A stretch of DNA of 64,000 nt from Aedes albopictus (lineage: Eukaryota > Arthropoda > Insecta > Diptera > Culicidae): assembly GCF_035046485.1 (NCBI RefSeq), contig NC_085137.1:133118703-133182702 (forward strand). The letters are read 5' to 3'. Shown here piece after piece: positions 22,838-33,244 of this stretch. Below the pieces are notes generated by a model that saw only the letters and a list, made by a program, of their open reading frames with translations, did no database searches and was not told the DNA's origin. The stretch's first letter is position 1; each line of letters opens with the position of its first letter. The position numbers and the translations under genes were made by a program.

Positions 22838-25800
22838 ATGGATGCGGCACAATTTAAGCTGTTTATGGAACAGCAGACGGAAATTATGACACAGCTGTTA
22901 AGAACCGTGTCAACACAACAAACACCGAATGGACAGCCACCGGCACCCAGTGTTCCGGTACCGCAACCGTCGCCGCTGTCGCTGGACGGTGACATGGCCG
23001 AAAACTTCGAGTTCTTCGAGCGAAGCTGGAGAAACTACAACAGTGCAACCGGAATGGACAAATGGCCACCGGCGAACAACGAGAGGAAAGTGAGTGTGCT
23101 GATGTCGGTTATCGGTGAACAGGCGAGAAAGAAGTATTTCAACTTTGAGTTGACTCAGCAACAGCTTGCCGATCCGGACGCCGCGTTAGACGCTATCAAA
23201 GCCAAAGTGGTGGTGAAAAGAAACCTCATGATCGACCGCCTCGATTTTTTCACAGCCACCCAATTGTCCAGTGAGCTGGTGGATGATTACAAAGGTCGGC
23301 TTCGATCGTTGGCCAAAGTATCGAAATTGGGAAATCTGGAGGAAGAGCTCATCGCCTACAAAGTCGTCACAGCAAACAAATGGCCACATCTGAGAACGAA
23401 GATGTTGACCATGACGGACATTACGCTGGAGAAAGCAATTGACCTTTGCCGAGCGGAAGAGATTGCTGCTAGACGGTCGCAAGAGCTGGGGAGTCTGCCG
23501 TCTTCATCTGAAGTGAACAAAGTGTTCAAAACCAAGGGTCAACCGAAGCAGAAATCACCACGCTGCAAATTTTGCGGCGATTACCACGAATTCGTGAAGG
23601 GACTGTGTCCAGCGCTGGGGAAACGATGCAACCGCTGCAAGAAGAAAAACCATTTCGAGAAAGTGTGCAAAGTGAAGAGCAAGAAATCCAAGCGAGTGAA
23701 GCAGATAAAAGAAGAAGATGATACGTCCGAAACATCTTCGACGAACAGTGATTCAGAACCCGAGGATTCGGAGGAGGAGTATGAAATCGGGAAGATATTC
23801 GACAATTCCAACACCGGAGGAAGCGTGCTGGCAAAGCTGAACTTGAAATTTGGTGCTGAATGGGAACCAGTTCTCTGCGAGGTTACGGGAGCGAATACCA
23901 GCTTGATCGGGCACGAGTGTCTGGTGAAGCTTTCAGGTGTACCGGATCCACAACTTCTGCCGTCTAAACTTCGTTTGCAGAGCTTCGGCGGAACTCCCAT
24001 TAACGTGTTGGGCCAGGTTAAGGTACCATGTCGTCGCCTAGGCAGGAAGTTCGTTCTAGTTTTGCAAGTGGTTGATGTTGATCATCGCCCGCTACTGTCA
24101 GCGAACGCGTCAAAAGAGCTGGGACTCGTCAAGTTTTGTCACTCGGTCTCCTTCGATGGACCGAACGTTCCGGGTACCTCGCCAGACCAAAAGCAGAACA
24201 TTCTCAACGTTCATCGATTGAAGGCACAGCAAATTGTAAACGAGCATAGGAAGTTGTTCGAAGGCTATGGTAAACTACCTGGGGTCGTAACATTGGAGAT
24301 CGATCCCGATGCAGCGCCAAAGATTCAGCCTCCTCGCCGGGTACCAATAGCGAAAAGAAGTCAACTGAAGGCCGAGCTGGAGAATCTGGAGAAGAACGAC
24401 ATCATCGTGAAGGAAACAGCGCACACCGAGTGGGTGAGTAATATCGTGATAGTCCAACGCGGTTCAGGCGTACGCATATGCTTGGACCCCGTTTTCCTCA
24501 ACAAGGCATTAAAGAGACCGAATCTTCAATTCGTTACTCTTGAGGAAATTTTGCCAGAACTCGGAAAAGCAAAGGTCTTCACCACGGTCGATGCAAAGAA
24601 GGGCTTCTGGCACGTTGTCCTCGACGAGCCAAGCAGCAAATTGACCACTTTTTGGACACCATTTGGTCGCTATCGGTGGACCCGTCTTCCTTTTGGTGTG
24701 GCACCAGCGCCTGAGATTTTTCAACTTAAGCTGCAAGAAGTGATCCAGGACTTGGAAGGCGTCGAGTGTATCGCTGATGATATCCTGGTGGTCGGTGTTG
24801 GCGACACTCTGGACGAAGCGCTCCGGAATCACAACAAGTGCTTGGAGAAACTACTGTGTCGACTAGAACAACATAACGTGAAGCTCAACCAATCGAAGCT
24901 GAAATTGTGTGAAACTTCAGTGAAATTCTACGGTCACATCCTCACCGATCAAGGTTTGAAAGCTGATGACTCGAAGATTGCTGCGATTCGGGATTTTCCG
25001 CGGCCAATAAACCGCAAGGAAGTGCACCGATTTGTGGGAATGGTTACATACCTCGGGCGCTTCATAAGAAATCTAAGCGCAAACTTGACGCACCTTCGGG
25101 AGCTGATTTCAGAATCGGTTCCATGGAAATGGACAGCTGTAGAGGAGAAAGAGTTCAACCTGGTGAAGTCTCTGGTAGCAGATATCAAGTCGTTACGCTA
25201 CTATGATGTCAACGAGCCCCTCACCATCGAGTGTGACGCCAGCAGCATCGGTCTAGGGGTGGCCGTGTTTCAGAACAACGGTGTCATCGGGTACGCATCA
25301 AGAACGCTGACAGCAACCGAGAAAAATTATGCACAGATCGAGAAGGAACTTCTTGCTATTCTTTTCGCCTGCGTCAGATTCGATCAATTAGTGGTCGGCA
25401 ATCCAAAAACGACAATTCGAACAGACCACAAGCCGCTTCTGAACATATTCCAGAAACCTCTCCTATCGGCACCCCGCCGGCTGCAGCACATGCTTCTCAA
25501 TCTACAACGCTACAATCTGTCTATTGAATATGTGACCGGGAAAGACAATGTCATCGCTGATGCTCTGTCACGGGCTCCACTGCGAGGAAGTCAGCCAAGC
25601 GATGAGTACAGAAAGCAGGACATCTTCAAAGTGTTCGACGAAGTGCAAGAAGTGAAGCTCAGTAACTTCCTACATGTGTCAAGTGCAAGGCTGGACGAAA
25701 TCATTCGGGTAACCGAGAAGGACGGATCAATGCAACTCATTGTCAGCTACATTCGGAATGGGTGGCCAGGTAGTGTCGATAGCGTTCCAGATAGCGCGAA

Positions 25801-27193
25801 GGTGTATTTTTGTTACAGGAACGAGTTGTCCACCCAGGATGGTCTAGTATTTCGTAACGACCGCATCGTGATCCCGTATGCCTTGAGAAGGAAGCTAATA
25901 GATAGTTGCCACATCAGCCATAATGGAATCTCGGCGACTTTGCGGCTGGCTCGGGCCAATGTCTTTTGGCCAGGAATGTCCGTCCAGATAAAGGAGGTAG
26001 TAAAAAACTGTGCGGTTTGTGCAAAATTTGCGGCATCCCAGCAGAATCCGCCGATGCAGTGCCACCAAATACCGGTTCATCCCTTCCAGTTGATTTCGAT
26101 GGATGTATTCTTCTGCGAACTACAAGGCGTCAAGCAAAAATTTTTGGTCATGGTAGATCACTACTCGGACTTCTTTGAAGTGAGCTCACTTAAAGATCTG
26201 AGTCCGGAATCGGTTATTGCGGTGTGCAAGCAAAACTTCGCAAGATTTGGAGTACCTCAACAAGTCATCACCGACAACGGCACCAACTTTGCGAATCAAA
26301 AAATGGCAAATTTTGCTGCAGAATGGGACTTCGATTTGGCTACGTCGGCACCACATCACCAGCAGGCAAATGGCAAGGCGGAGTCTGCGGTGAAAATTGC
26401 GAAGTATTTGATGAAGAAAGCCGACGAAAGTGGAACTGATTTTTGGTATACGCTTCTTCATTGGCGCAACATACCAAATAACATTGGTTCCAGTCCGGCA
26501 GCCCGACTTCTATCCCGTTCGACCCGCTGTGGTGTTCCAACCGCGGCAATGAATCTGCTCCCGAAGACAGAAGAAGATATTCCAGCTAAAATTGAAGAGA
26601 AACGTAAGCGGACGAAAATCAACTACGATAAGAAATCCCGAAACTTACCGGAGCTACAAATAGGTTCGCCAGTCTACGTGCAACTGAATCCGGAGACCTC
26701 GAAGGTTTGGACCCAGGGAACGGTGTCGAACCGTTTCAACGACCGATCGTATCAGGTGAGCGTGGATGGAGCACAGTACCGTCGTTCCCTGGTACACTTG
26801 AAGCCACGAAAGGAATCCGATACGCCGCCATACCGCTGTTTGCCATCTAGTTTTGGTCATCCTGTGGTAAATGAACAAGTTCCTGTTTCTCCTAGACCTC
26901 AAGAGGCAGCGAATGTTCAACATGCAACTATTCCTTTGGACCAAACGATGACCGAACAAATTCCGATTGAATTGCCGAATGAATCAACGTCGATTCCTCC
27001 GTCTCCGTGCCAACCACGAACGAAAACAACAACAGCGATCGCGACTGCACCCGCAGTTGCAACAGGAGAAACGTCAAGTGCATCGCCGCCAGTGTCGAAG
27101 CAAAAGGGGGTTCGGCCCATTACACCGTCATCGAAATACCGTCCCAAGAGACAAACTCGTATTCCAGAAAAACTTAAAGATTATCAGTTGTAG
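22838..27193 (+). CDS. Gypsy Gag-Pol polyprotein (single ORF, 1451 aa)
   Basis: ATG at 22838, in the leader context CAACATGG. Gag occupies residues 1 to about 300, with two cysteine-rich knuckles (CKFCGDYHEFVKGLCP near 246 and CNRCKKKNHFEKVC near 265) followed by a basic and then an acidic stretch. The protease region follows, with CEVTGANTSLIGHE near 347-360; the expected DTG-type aspartate is valine 349. Reverse transcriptase has TTVDAKKGFWHV and LPFGVAPAPEIFQ, with catalytic IADD near 24771. RNase H has TIECDASSIGLGVAVF. Integrase has the H2C2 zinc-binding segment CHISHNGIS...CAVC, then MDVFFCEL, TDNGTNFAN and HHQQANGKAESAVK. Gag and Pol are in one frame with no frameshift or stop. The altered protease implies a defective copy or dependence on a protease supplied by another copy. 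Confidence 0.93.
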   Translation: MDAAQFKLFMEQQTEIMTQLLRTVSTQQTPNGQPPAPSVPVPQPSPLSLDGDMAENFEFFERSWRNYNSATGMDKWPPANNERKVSVLMSVIGEQARKKYFNFELTQQQLADPDAALDAIKAKVVVKRNLMIDRLDFFTATQLSSELVDDYKGRLRSLAKVSKLGNLEEELIAYKVVTANKWPHLRTKMLTMTDITLEKAIDLCRAEEIAARRSQELGSLPSSSEVNKVFKTKGQPKQKSPRCKFCGDYHEFVKGLCPALGKRCNRCKKKNHFEKVCKVKSKKSKRVKQIKEEDDTSETSSTNSDSEPEDSEEEYEIGKIFDNSNTGGSVLAKLNLKFGAEWEPVLCEVTGANTSLIGHECLVKLSGVPDPQLLPSKLRLQSFGGTPINVLGQVKVPCRRLGRKFVLVLQVVDVDHRPLLSANASKELGLVKFCHSVSFDGPNVPGTSPDQKQNILNVHRLKAQQIVNEHRKLFEGYGKLPGVVTLEIDPDAAPKIQPPRRVPIAKRSQLKAELENLEKNDIIVKETAHTEWVSNIVIVQRGSGVRICLDPVFLNKALKRPNLQFVTLEEILPELGKAKVFTTVDAKKGFWHVVLDEPSSKLTTFWTPFGRYRWTRLPFGVAPAPEIFQLKLQEVIQDLEGVECIADDILVVGVGDTLDEALRNHNKCLEKLLCRLEQHNVKLNQSKLKLCETSVKFYGHILTDQGLKADDSKIAAIRDFPRPINRKEVHRFVGMVTYLGRFIRNLSANLTHLRELISESVPWKWTAVEEKEFNLVKSLVADIKSLRYYDVNEPLTIECDASSIGLGVAVFQNNGVIGYASRTLTATEKNYAQIEKELLAILFACVRFDQLVVGNPKTTIRTDHKPLLNIFQKPLLSAPRRLQHMLLNLQRYNLSIEYVTGKDNVIADALSRAPLRGSQPSDEYRKQDIFKVFDEVQEVKLSNFLHVSSARLDEIIRVTEKDGSMQLIVSYIRNGWPGSVDSVPDSAKVYFCYRNELSTQDGLVFRNDRIVIPYALRRKLIDSCHISHNGISATLRLARANVFWPGMSVQIKEVVKNCAVCAKFAASQQNPPMQCHQIPVHPFQLISMDVFFCELQGVKQKFLVMVDHYSDFFEVSSLKDLSPESVIAVCKQNFARFGVPQQVITDNGTNFANQKMANFAAEWDFDLATSAPHHQQANGKAESAVKIAKYLMKKADESGTDFWYTLLHWRNIPNNIGSSPAARLLSRSTRCGVPTAAMNLLPKTEEDIPAKIEEKRKRTKINYDKKSRNLPELQIGSPVYVQLNPETSKVWTQGTVSNRFNDRSYQVSVDGAQYRRSLVHLKPRKESDTPPYRCLPSSFGHPVVNEQVPVSPRPQEAANVQHATIPLDQTMTEQIPIELPNESTSIPPSPCQPRTKTTTAIATAPAVATGETSSASPPVSKQKGVRPITPSSKYRPKRQTRIPEKLKDYQL

Positions 27194-27223
27194 TTTTAAG
27201 AAGTTTTCTTAGGAAAGGGAAGA

Positions 27224-27426
27224 TGTTGCAATATTGGTGAACCCCTCGTAGAGGTGGATTCTGAGAGACTTGAGTGTGTGTAGACCACACGGTAGCGGGA
27301 GAGTAGAGACAGGTAGAGAAGCAGCCAACTCATTCATTGTTATACTTGAGACAGATCAGACCAGTAATAAAGATATAAGTTGAGTACATTAATCGTAGTA
27401 TCTGATCTTTTACTATGTTTACAACA
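27224..27426 (+). repeat. 3' LTR of gypsy element
   Basis: 203 bp, preceded by the purine tract AGGAAAGGGAAGA and followed by the target duplication ACACC. Confidence 0.93.
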
Positions 27427-27444
27427 ACACCATTGAACACCAAC

Positions 27445-27953
27445 TGTTCGGACGACTTAGAAACCAATTTTCACAGCAGTGTGTTTCGTTTACAGCAGCT
27501 TAAAACTAAATTTATTGCGTTAATTATCATTAAGTGTCACAAATATTTACAAACTTACATTTTATAGTTTCCTTTTAATTCCCGTTTTGTTCTTCACAGG
27601 TAATATCCGACTGCTCGGGACTCGCCAGCTGATCTACAATTCATCTCAATAAATATCGAATCACATACATTTTTAATACTATTCTACTTACAAACAAATC
27701 CGAAACGACTCAAACAATCTCCGGACTATTTATTCTTTCACCTTCAACTTCCAATTCAATTAAAAACTCCTAATTACTTCCAAATTTAACTGTTTCAATT
27801 CACTTTCAACAAATCGCAATGGCACCGATTCTCTAACTCGCTACTTCTATTTCTTTAAATATTAACATTCTCTCACCCCGTCTGAATTCAGCCACCAAAT
27901 TTTCGCCTACCTTTTCTGCACCTAGTTTGCACTGTGGCGCTACCTAGTCGTCA
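27445..27953 (-). repeat. 3' LTR of BEL element
   Basis: About 509 bp. On the minus strand it begins TGACGACTAGGTAGCGCC and ends CGTCCGAACA. The first TGA doubles as the stop codon of the integrase frame. Confidence 0.75.
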
Positions 27954-29740
27954 CAGCAGGGCGCTCGCTGCTGACCGATTTTCGATGCTGGGTGGTGCGT
28001 ACATACCCCCTCCCCGTAATTCTGGGGGGGATCCTCCAACAGCACCAGAGTTACGCCCTTGAATCTCCAGCACAGCCAGCTTCGCTACCGGCCGCCGGAA
28101 CTCTCCTTTTGCAGTCTTCACCTGCGCTTGCCGAACTCTGCCATCAGCTCCAGGGTACACCTCGATCACCACTCCGCGCGTCCAGCTCTTCCTCACTCCT
28201 TCGTCCGCTATGTACACCAGGTCGCCCTGGCTGATCGGTTGTACCTCTGCGTGCCACCTGGTACGCTGGTTGATTGCTGGCACGTACTCCGCTACCCAAC
28301 CGCTACCCATCGCTTCCACAGGCGGTCTGCCAGTGCCTGCGATCGCTTGTAGAGGTCCCGCAACGCTTCACCCTCGTCTGTCTTCGGAACTCGCTCTACC
28401 GCCACCTCTGGACCTTTCACGAAGTGGTTCGGTGTCAACGCTTCGCTAGCCTCCGGACTAAGCCCGGCGTACGTCAACGGGCGAGAATTCACCAAGTCCT
28501 CCGCTTCTGCCAACGTAGTCAGCAGCACTTCATCCGTCAACCTTCTTCCGTCTTGGAGCACCGTCAGGGCTGCTTTCACGGATCGGACCAGCCGCTCCCA
28601 AACGCCTCCCATGTGGGGCGCGCTCGGCGGGTTGAAATTCCACCTTGTCCTCGCGTCAGTGAAAGCTTCGTCGCAGTCTCCTTCTATCTTCCGCACAATC
28701 TCCTTACTTGCTCCCTGAAAGTTCGTCCCGTTGTCTGAATAGAATTCGACCGGCTTTCCACGGCGACAAACGAAACGCCGAATCGCCATCAAGCACGCTT
28801 GTGTTGTCAAACTGTGGGCCACCTCCAGGTGAACTGCTCTCGTAGTCAAGCATGTAAAAAGGCAGACCCACCGCTTTTCCGATCTGCGTCCAACTGTGAC
28901 CGTGACCGGACCGCAATAGTCCACCCCAGTGAAGCTGAACGGCCGCCAGCCCGGAGTAATACGCGCCAACGGTAGGGGAGCCATCCTCGGAATCTTTGGA
29001 GCACACTTCTTCGCCCTGCACCAAATGCAAGCCTTCATCACCGCCTTCAGTTCCGCTCGAAGATTCGGGATTCGGAACCGTTGCCGGACTTCGTTGACCA
29101 CGGTCTCTGCATTGGCGTGAGTCGCCTGCTGGTGGTAGTACTCCAACAACTTCCGGGTAATGGGGTGTCGTTTCGGCAGGATGACCGGGAACCGAAGTTC
29201 GAAAGGAAGGAACGAACCCTGGGCCGCTCTGCCTTCCATCCGAAGTATCCCTTCCTCGTCCAAAAAAGGGCTGTCGCTGTACAGACTGCTGCTCTTCTCG
29301 ATTCGCTGCCACTCGCTGCGGGGAAGCTCTCGGTTCTTCGTCAAAATCCTGACCTCTTCTTCATAGGCATCGGCTTGTGCCGACCGCCACAGGTACGCTT
29401 CCGCTCGCTGAAACTCCTCTCGCTTCAGTGGAACCACCACCGCTGGTATCGCCGTCTTCACTACGCTTCGCACCCTTGGTGGTGCTGGAACCGCCTCAAT
29501 CGCCAGACCTCTCCGCTTCCTATCACAGTTGGATTTGAAGCGATACACGCATGCTACCGTCCTGACCAGAACTTTCCATCGGGAAATACGATCCACGTCA
29601 ACCATCGGTTCTTCAGGTGCGCTATTATGGATCAAGTGACACGCTCGTACTTCTTCTGACGTGTTTGGTTCTACCGTTTCCTGCTTCGTCCACCGCTCTT
29701 CCGGCTGGTAGAGAAACGCCGGACCTCGGAACCAAGGTCC
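27951..29740 (-). pseudogene. BEL integrase region, frameshifted
   Basis: The first part (29740-28292) begins in RNase H/integrase linker sequence GPWFRGPAFLYQPEERW, then a zinc-binding segment with HANAETVVNEV and CIWCRAKKC, then the catalytic core with FTGVDYCGPV, FYSDNGTNFQG and the glutamate in APHMGGVWERLV. The reading frame breaks near 28295-28310, where TGGGTAGCGG occurs twice 11 bp apart. The second part (28319-27951) is the C-terminal domain, with GDLVYIADEGVRKSWTRG, and ends in TGA at the LTR edge. Catalytic residues D, D and E look present. Expressed alone it would be truncated. Confidence 0.85.
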
Positions 29741-29744
29741 GTTT

Positions 29745-29968
29745 TGTTGGCAGCACAGCCCTGTCTGATGCGCGAATACACCCTTTTCATAAGTTGAGCA
29801 ACATTATTGACAATGACATGTAAGTGACAGATCTACATTCTTCTTTGTATTCATTAAGAAAGTTGTTTCGAATAAAACATTAAAACGTGATTCTCCGGTG
29901 CGGTTTTCTCTTTGCGTTTTATCCGGTTCCCTGGCGTATTCCGAGTCTCTGCCGGTCGTTCGCCAACA
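29745..29968 (+). repeat. 5' LTR of copia A
   Basis: 224 bp, TGTTGG...CCAACA. Followed immediately by the primer-binding-like GGTTATTGGCCC. Confidence 0.93.
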
Positions 29969-30093
29969 GGTTATTGGCCCGGTGTGATAAGCGCGAAGAA
30001 AGATTTCGATTTCGTTGTGCCGGAAAGTGTTTTGTGATCGTTTGAAAAAGTGTTTTGTCGGTGTGATTCCGTGAGCGAAAGAACTTTGTAAAG

Positions 30094-32723
30094 ATGGCGG
30101 AGCAGCCGCGGTTCTCGCTTCCGAGGTTGAACAACCAGAATTATCAATCCTGGAAGTTCAAGATCGAGATGATGCTCATTAGAGATGAGCTGTGGCATGT
30201 CATTTCGGATCCAAAACCTCAACCCGTGACATCGTATTGGACCAAAGCAGACATGAAAGCCCGAGCCACAATTTGTTTATGTATCGAGGACAGTCAGACC
30301 AGTATTGTCCGAAACTGCACCAGTGCGCAGGATGCGTGGAATGCGTTAAAGGATTACCACGACAAGGGCTCGGAGGTGTACCTTCTCAAAAAGCTAACAC
30401 GATTGGAGCTCGGAGAAGAAGGCGATATGGAGCAGCATCTCCAGAAGTTTACCGACTTGATTCAGCGCATTGCGGATACCGGTGAAGAAATCCCCAAGAA
30501 GTGGCAGGTGGCGATGCTGCTGTGTTCGCTACCCGATTCGTACGACCCACTAGCGACAGCACTCGAGCAGCGGCCGGCGAATGAACTGACTCTCGATTTG
30601 GTAAAATCAAAGCTCCTCTCGGAGGCTGAAAAGCGGAGGGAGAAAAGCGGATCTGCAGCAGGTGGACGTGGCGCTGAAAAGGCTTTGCGTACGGATTTTC
30701 GCAAGCAGCGCGGCGGCTCGAACGACGATAAGGAAACACGTTCCTGTTATCATTGCAAGAAAAGTGGCCACCTAAAGCGGAATTGTCGTGTTTGGAAGAA
30801 GGAAGTTGCCGAGAGTTCCTCGAAGAAGCATGATGGACCGAGTCAATCGAAGAAAGGCGATGAAGCGAAAGCGAAGCAAGTGAGTGTCAGCGATGGACCC
30901 GTTGCCTGGATGGTCGGCCACGGCGAGCCGTCGTGGTGGTTTATCGACAGTGGAGCGTCCCGTCACATGACTGGCGATAGAAGATTTTTTCGAGAGTTCA
31001 GTGGAACAAAAGGCGTGAGCGTGATGTTGGCAGATGGAGAAAAGGCCAATGCTACCGGAATCGGCCATGGATCGATCGTTGGCGTGAACGACAAGGATGA
31101 GCGTGTCGATATCGAGATGCGCGATGTGCTTTGTGTTCCAAAATTGACCAGTGGTTTGATATCGGTAAGCACACTTGCATCTAAGGGATTCAAGGTTGTA
31201 TTTTGTGACGATCGCTGCGAAGTTCGAGATCAGCATGGGAGAATTACGGCAGTGGCGCTGCGTCACGGCAGCCTGTATAGGTTGTGCACTCCTGAGCAAG
31301 CGTTGATGAGTGTCCAGGCACCTCATACTGTGAACTGCCAGCATACCTGGCATCGCCGACTAGGTCACCGAGATCTCGACGCAGTCCGAACGATTCCTGC
31401 AAATGGACACGCCGAGGGAATGAAGTTGGTAGATTGTGGTGACAAATCAATTTGCCAATGCTGCTTGGCAGGGAAAATGAGCCGTGTTCCGTTCCCGAAG
31501 CAAGCCGACCGCGGGGCAAGAGAAAAACTGGATCTAGTGCATACCGATCTAAGTGGACCGATGGTGAGTACGCCCAGTGGAAATAAGTATTTCTTAACTC
31601 TGATCGACGACTACACTCGGATGACATTCGTGTATCTGCTGCGGAGCAAATCCGAGGCTGCGGAGAAGATCAAGCAATTCGTGTATTTTTGTAAAACGCA
31701 GGTTGGGAAGACTCCGCGGATTTTGCAATCCGATGGTGGCGGAGAGTACACCGGGAAGGAGTTGCAAAGCTTCCTCCAGGATGAGGGAATCGTGAGCCAA
31801 CTCACGGCACCGTATTCCCCCCAACAAAACGGGGTGGCGGAGAGGAAAAACCGCCACTTGAAGGAGATGACGATGTGTATGCTATTGGATGCGGGCCTAG
31901 ATCAGCGATTCTGGGGTGAAGCAGTTTTAACAGCGACCTACATCCAAAACCGTGTGCCATCCAAGTCCATTGGCATGAGTCCGTTCGAGCGCTGGTACAA
32001 GAAGAAGCCATCGTTGGAGCACTTCAGGATCTTCGGATGCGAAGCGTGGGTGCAGATTCCCGCTGAGAAAAGGAAGAAAATGGAAGTGAAATCCCGAAAA
32101 ATGGTGTTTGTTGGTTACTCGAACCAGCATAAAGCGTATCGTTTTCTTGATACGGTTAGTGACCGTATCACAATAAGTCGCGATGTGAAATTTGTGGAGG
32201 ACATGAGTGTAAACAAGAACTTGGACGAAAAAGTGATTTGTGAAAATGACAGTGGACCGGTCGAGTCCGAGACTGAGTCTAGTGTGGAACTGGAACCGCT
32301 AGTGAAGAACGACGAAGCACCTGATCAAGAAAACGATATGCTGGAGTATGAAAGTGCCGAAGAACTGAATTCCGAGGAAGACGAACCCGAAGAAGAACTA
32401 GTGCGTGGAAGTAATGTGAATAGAGAAGAGCAATCAGGAGCGCGACAGAGGTCGACGCGAAATGTGTTACCAGTGCGATACAGAGATTACGAGTTAGGTC
32501 TTGCAGCGATTGAACAGAACGAGCCCGCTACGTTTAAGGAAGCGATTGGTGGTCCCGAAAAGGAGGAGTGGCTCACAGCCATGAAAGAAGAGTACCAGTC
32601 CTTGATCTCAAATGGTACCTGGGAGTTAGTAGATCCGCCAGCCAACCGCAACATAGTTGGCAGCAAGTGGGTCTATCGGAAGAAACTGAACGCCGACGGT
32701 GAAGTTGAGAGGTTCAAAGCTCG
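30094..32723 (+). pseudogene. Copia A Gag-protease-integrase-RT start, truncated by insertion
   Basis: ATG at 30094 (AAGATGGCGG). Gag begins MAEQPRFSLPRLN and carries the knuckle CYHCKKSGHLKRNC near 30745. The protease has FIDSGASRHMTGD near 30940. The pre-integrase zinc segment spans CQHTWHRRLGHRD to CQCCLAGKMSR. Integrase has HTDLSGPM, QSDGGGEYTG and SPQQNGVAERKN, so all three catalytic residues are present. A linker rich in acidic residues follows, then the RT start GTWELVDPP and VGSKWVYRKKLNADGEVERF. The native frame ends at 32723, where an inverted-repeat element begins; translation would run to a stop at 32748. The continuation resumes at 33652 in a shifted frame because the insertion plus duplication is 928 bp. 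Confidence 0.92.
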
Positions 32724-33010
32724 CCCAAGTAACCAAAAGTTCAGATAAAAGGGTACTTTTTAAGCTAAGCAGCTTGTTCGAGGTTGCTCATTAGCCTTCT
32801 AAGCAGCTTCATTTTTAAGTAATTTTGGAACTTTAAATTTCACATAAGCACGCTCGATAGCCTTCTAAGCAGCTTCTGACAGAACTTTGACAAAATTCAT
32901 GCAGAAACAAAAATGTGTTTTCAGAATCACAACCGTACCCCTGGTTTGGTGGGTTTGTGATTCGTGTCTGCTTCTGATAATTATATTTACACACATGTCG
33001 CTGCTACGTA

Positions 33011-33080
33011 GATTTGAACTGGATCCTCCTGCGTGATAGCCTGCCGACTTACCGCTGCGCTGCTGAAGACACTTGACAAA
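33011..33080 (-). ncRNA. tRNA-like sequence with A- and B-box-like motifs (degenerate)
   Basis: Minus-strand reading gives GCGCAGCGGTAAGTCGG (A-box-like) and, about 30 nt on, CAGTTCAAATCTACG (B-box-like). The T-stem pairs poorly and no acceptor stem forms, so it is a relic or a pol III promoter piece and not a functional tRNA. Confidence 0.4.
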
Positions 33081-33182
33081 GTCAAGCTAACTTCACTACT
33101 GTACAAATGGGCAAAACTAGCTGCCGACAGAAAATCGATTCAAGTCAGACTTTACCTGCTGTTCACTCAATCACAAGTGTAG

Positions 33183-33244
33183 TACTGTGGTAGAGCGTAG
33201 GGCTCTCACGCAGCGACTATCGGTTCGAATCCGATGGGCGGCAA
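33183..33244 (+). ncRNA. tRNA-like sequence with perfect B box
   Basis: TGTGGTAGAGCGTAGGGC resembles an A box, and ATCGGTTCGAATCCGAT forms a perfect 5-bp T-arm containing the B box GGTTCGAATCC. The 3' part GGGCGGC has no complementary 5' acceptor strand and the anticodon stem is poor, so this is not an intact tRNA. It is followed by a T run that could act as a pol III terminator. Confidence 0.5.

Larger units (their letters stand above)
22445..27426 (+). mobile_element. Ty3/gypsy retrotransposon, mag-like, full length
   Basis: Two 203-bp LTRs (22445-22647 and 27224-27426), each starting TGTTGCAATATT and ending TTTACAACA, look identical. The 5-bp target duplication is ACACC (22440-22444 and 27427-27431). 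A primer-binding-like site TGGTGTCAGAAGC follows the 5' LTR, and a purine tract AGGAAAGGGAAGA precedes the 3' LTR. One long ORF fills the interior. The insertion lies 13 bp from the edge of the BEL LTR. Identical LTRs indicate a recent insertion, but the protease active site is altered. Clade placement rests on domain order and the unusual zinc knuckle and is tentative. Confidence 0.93.
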
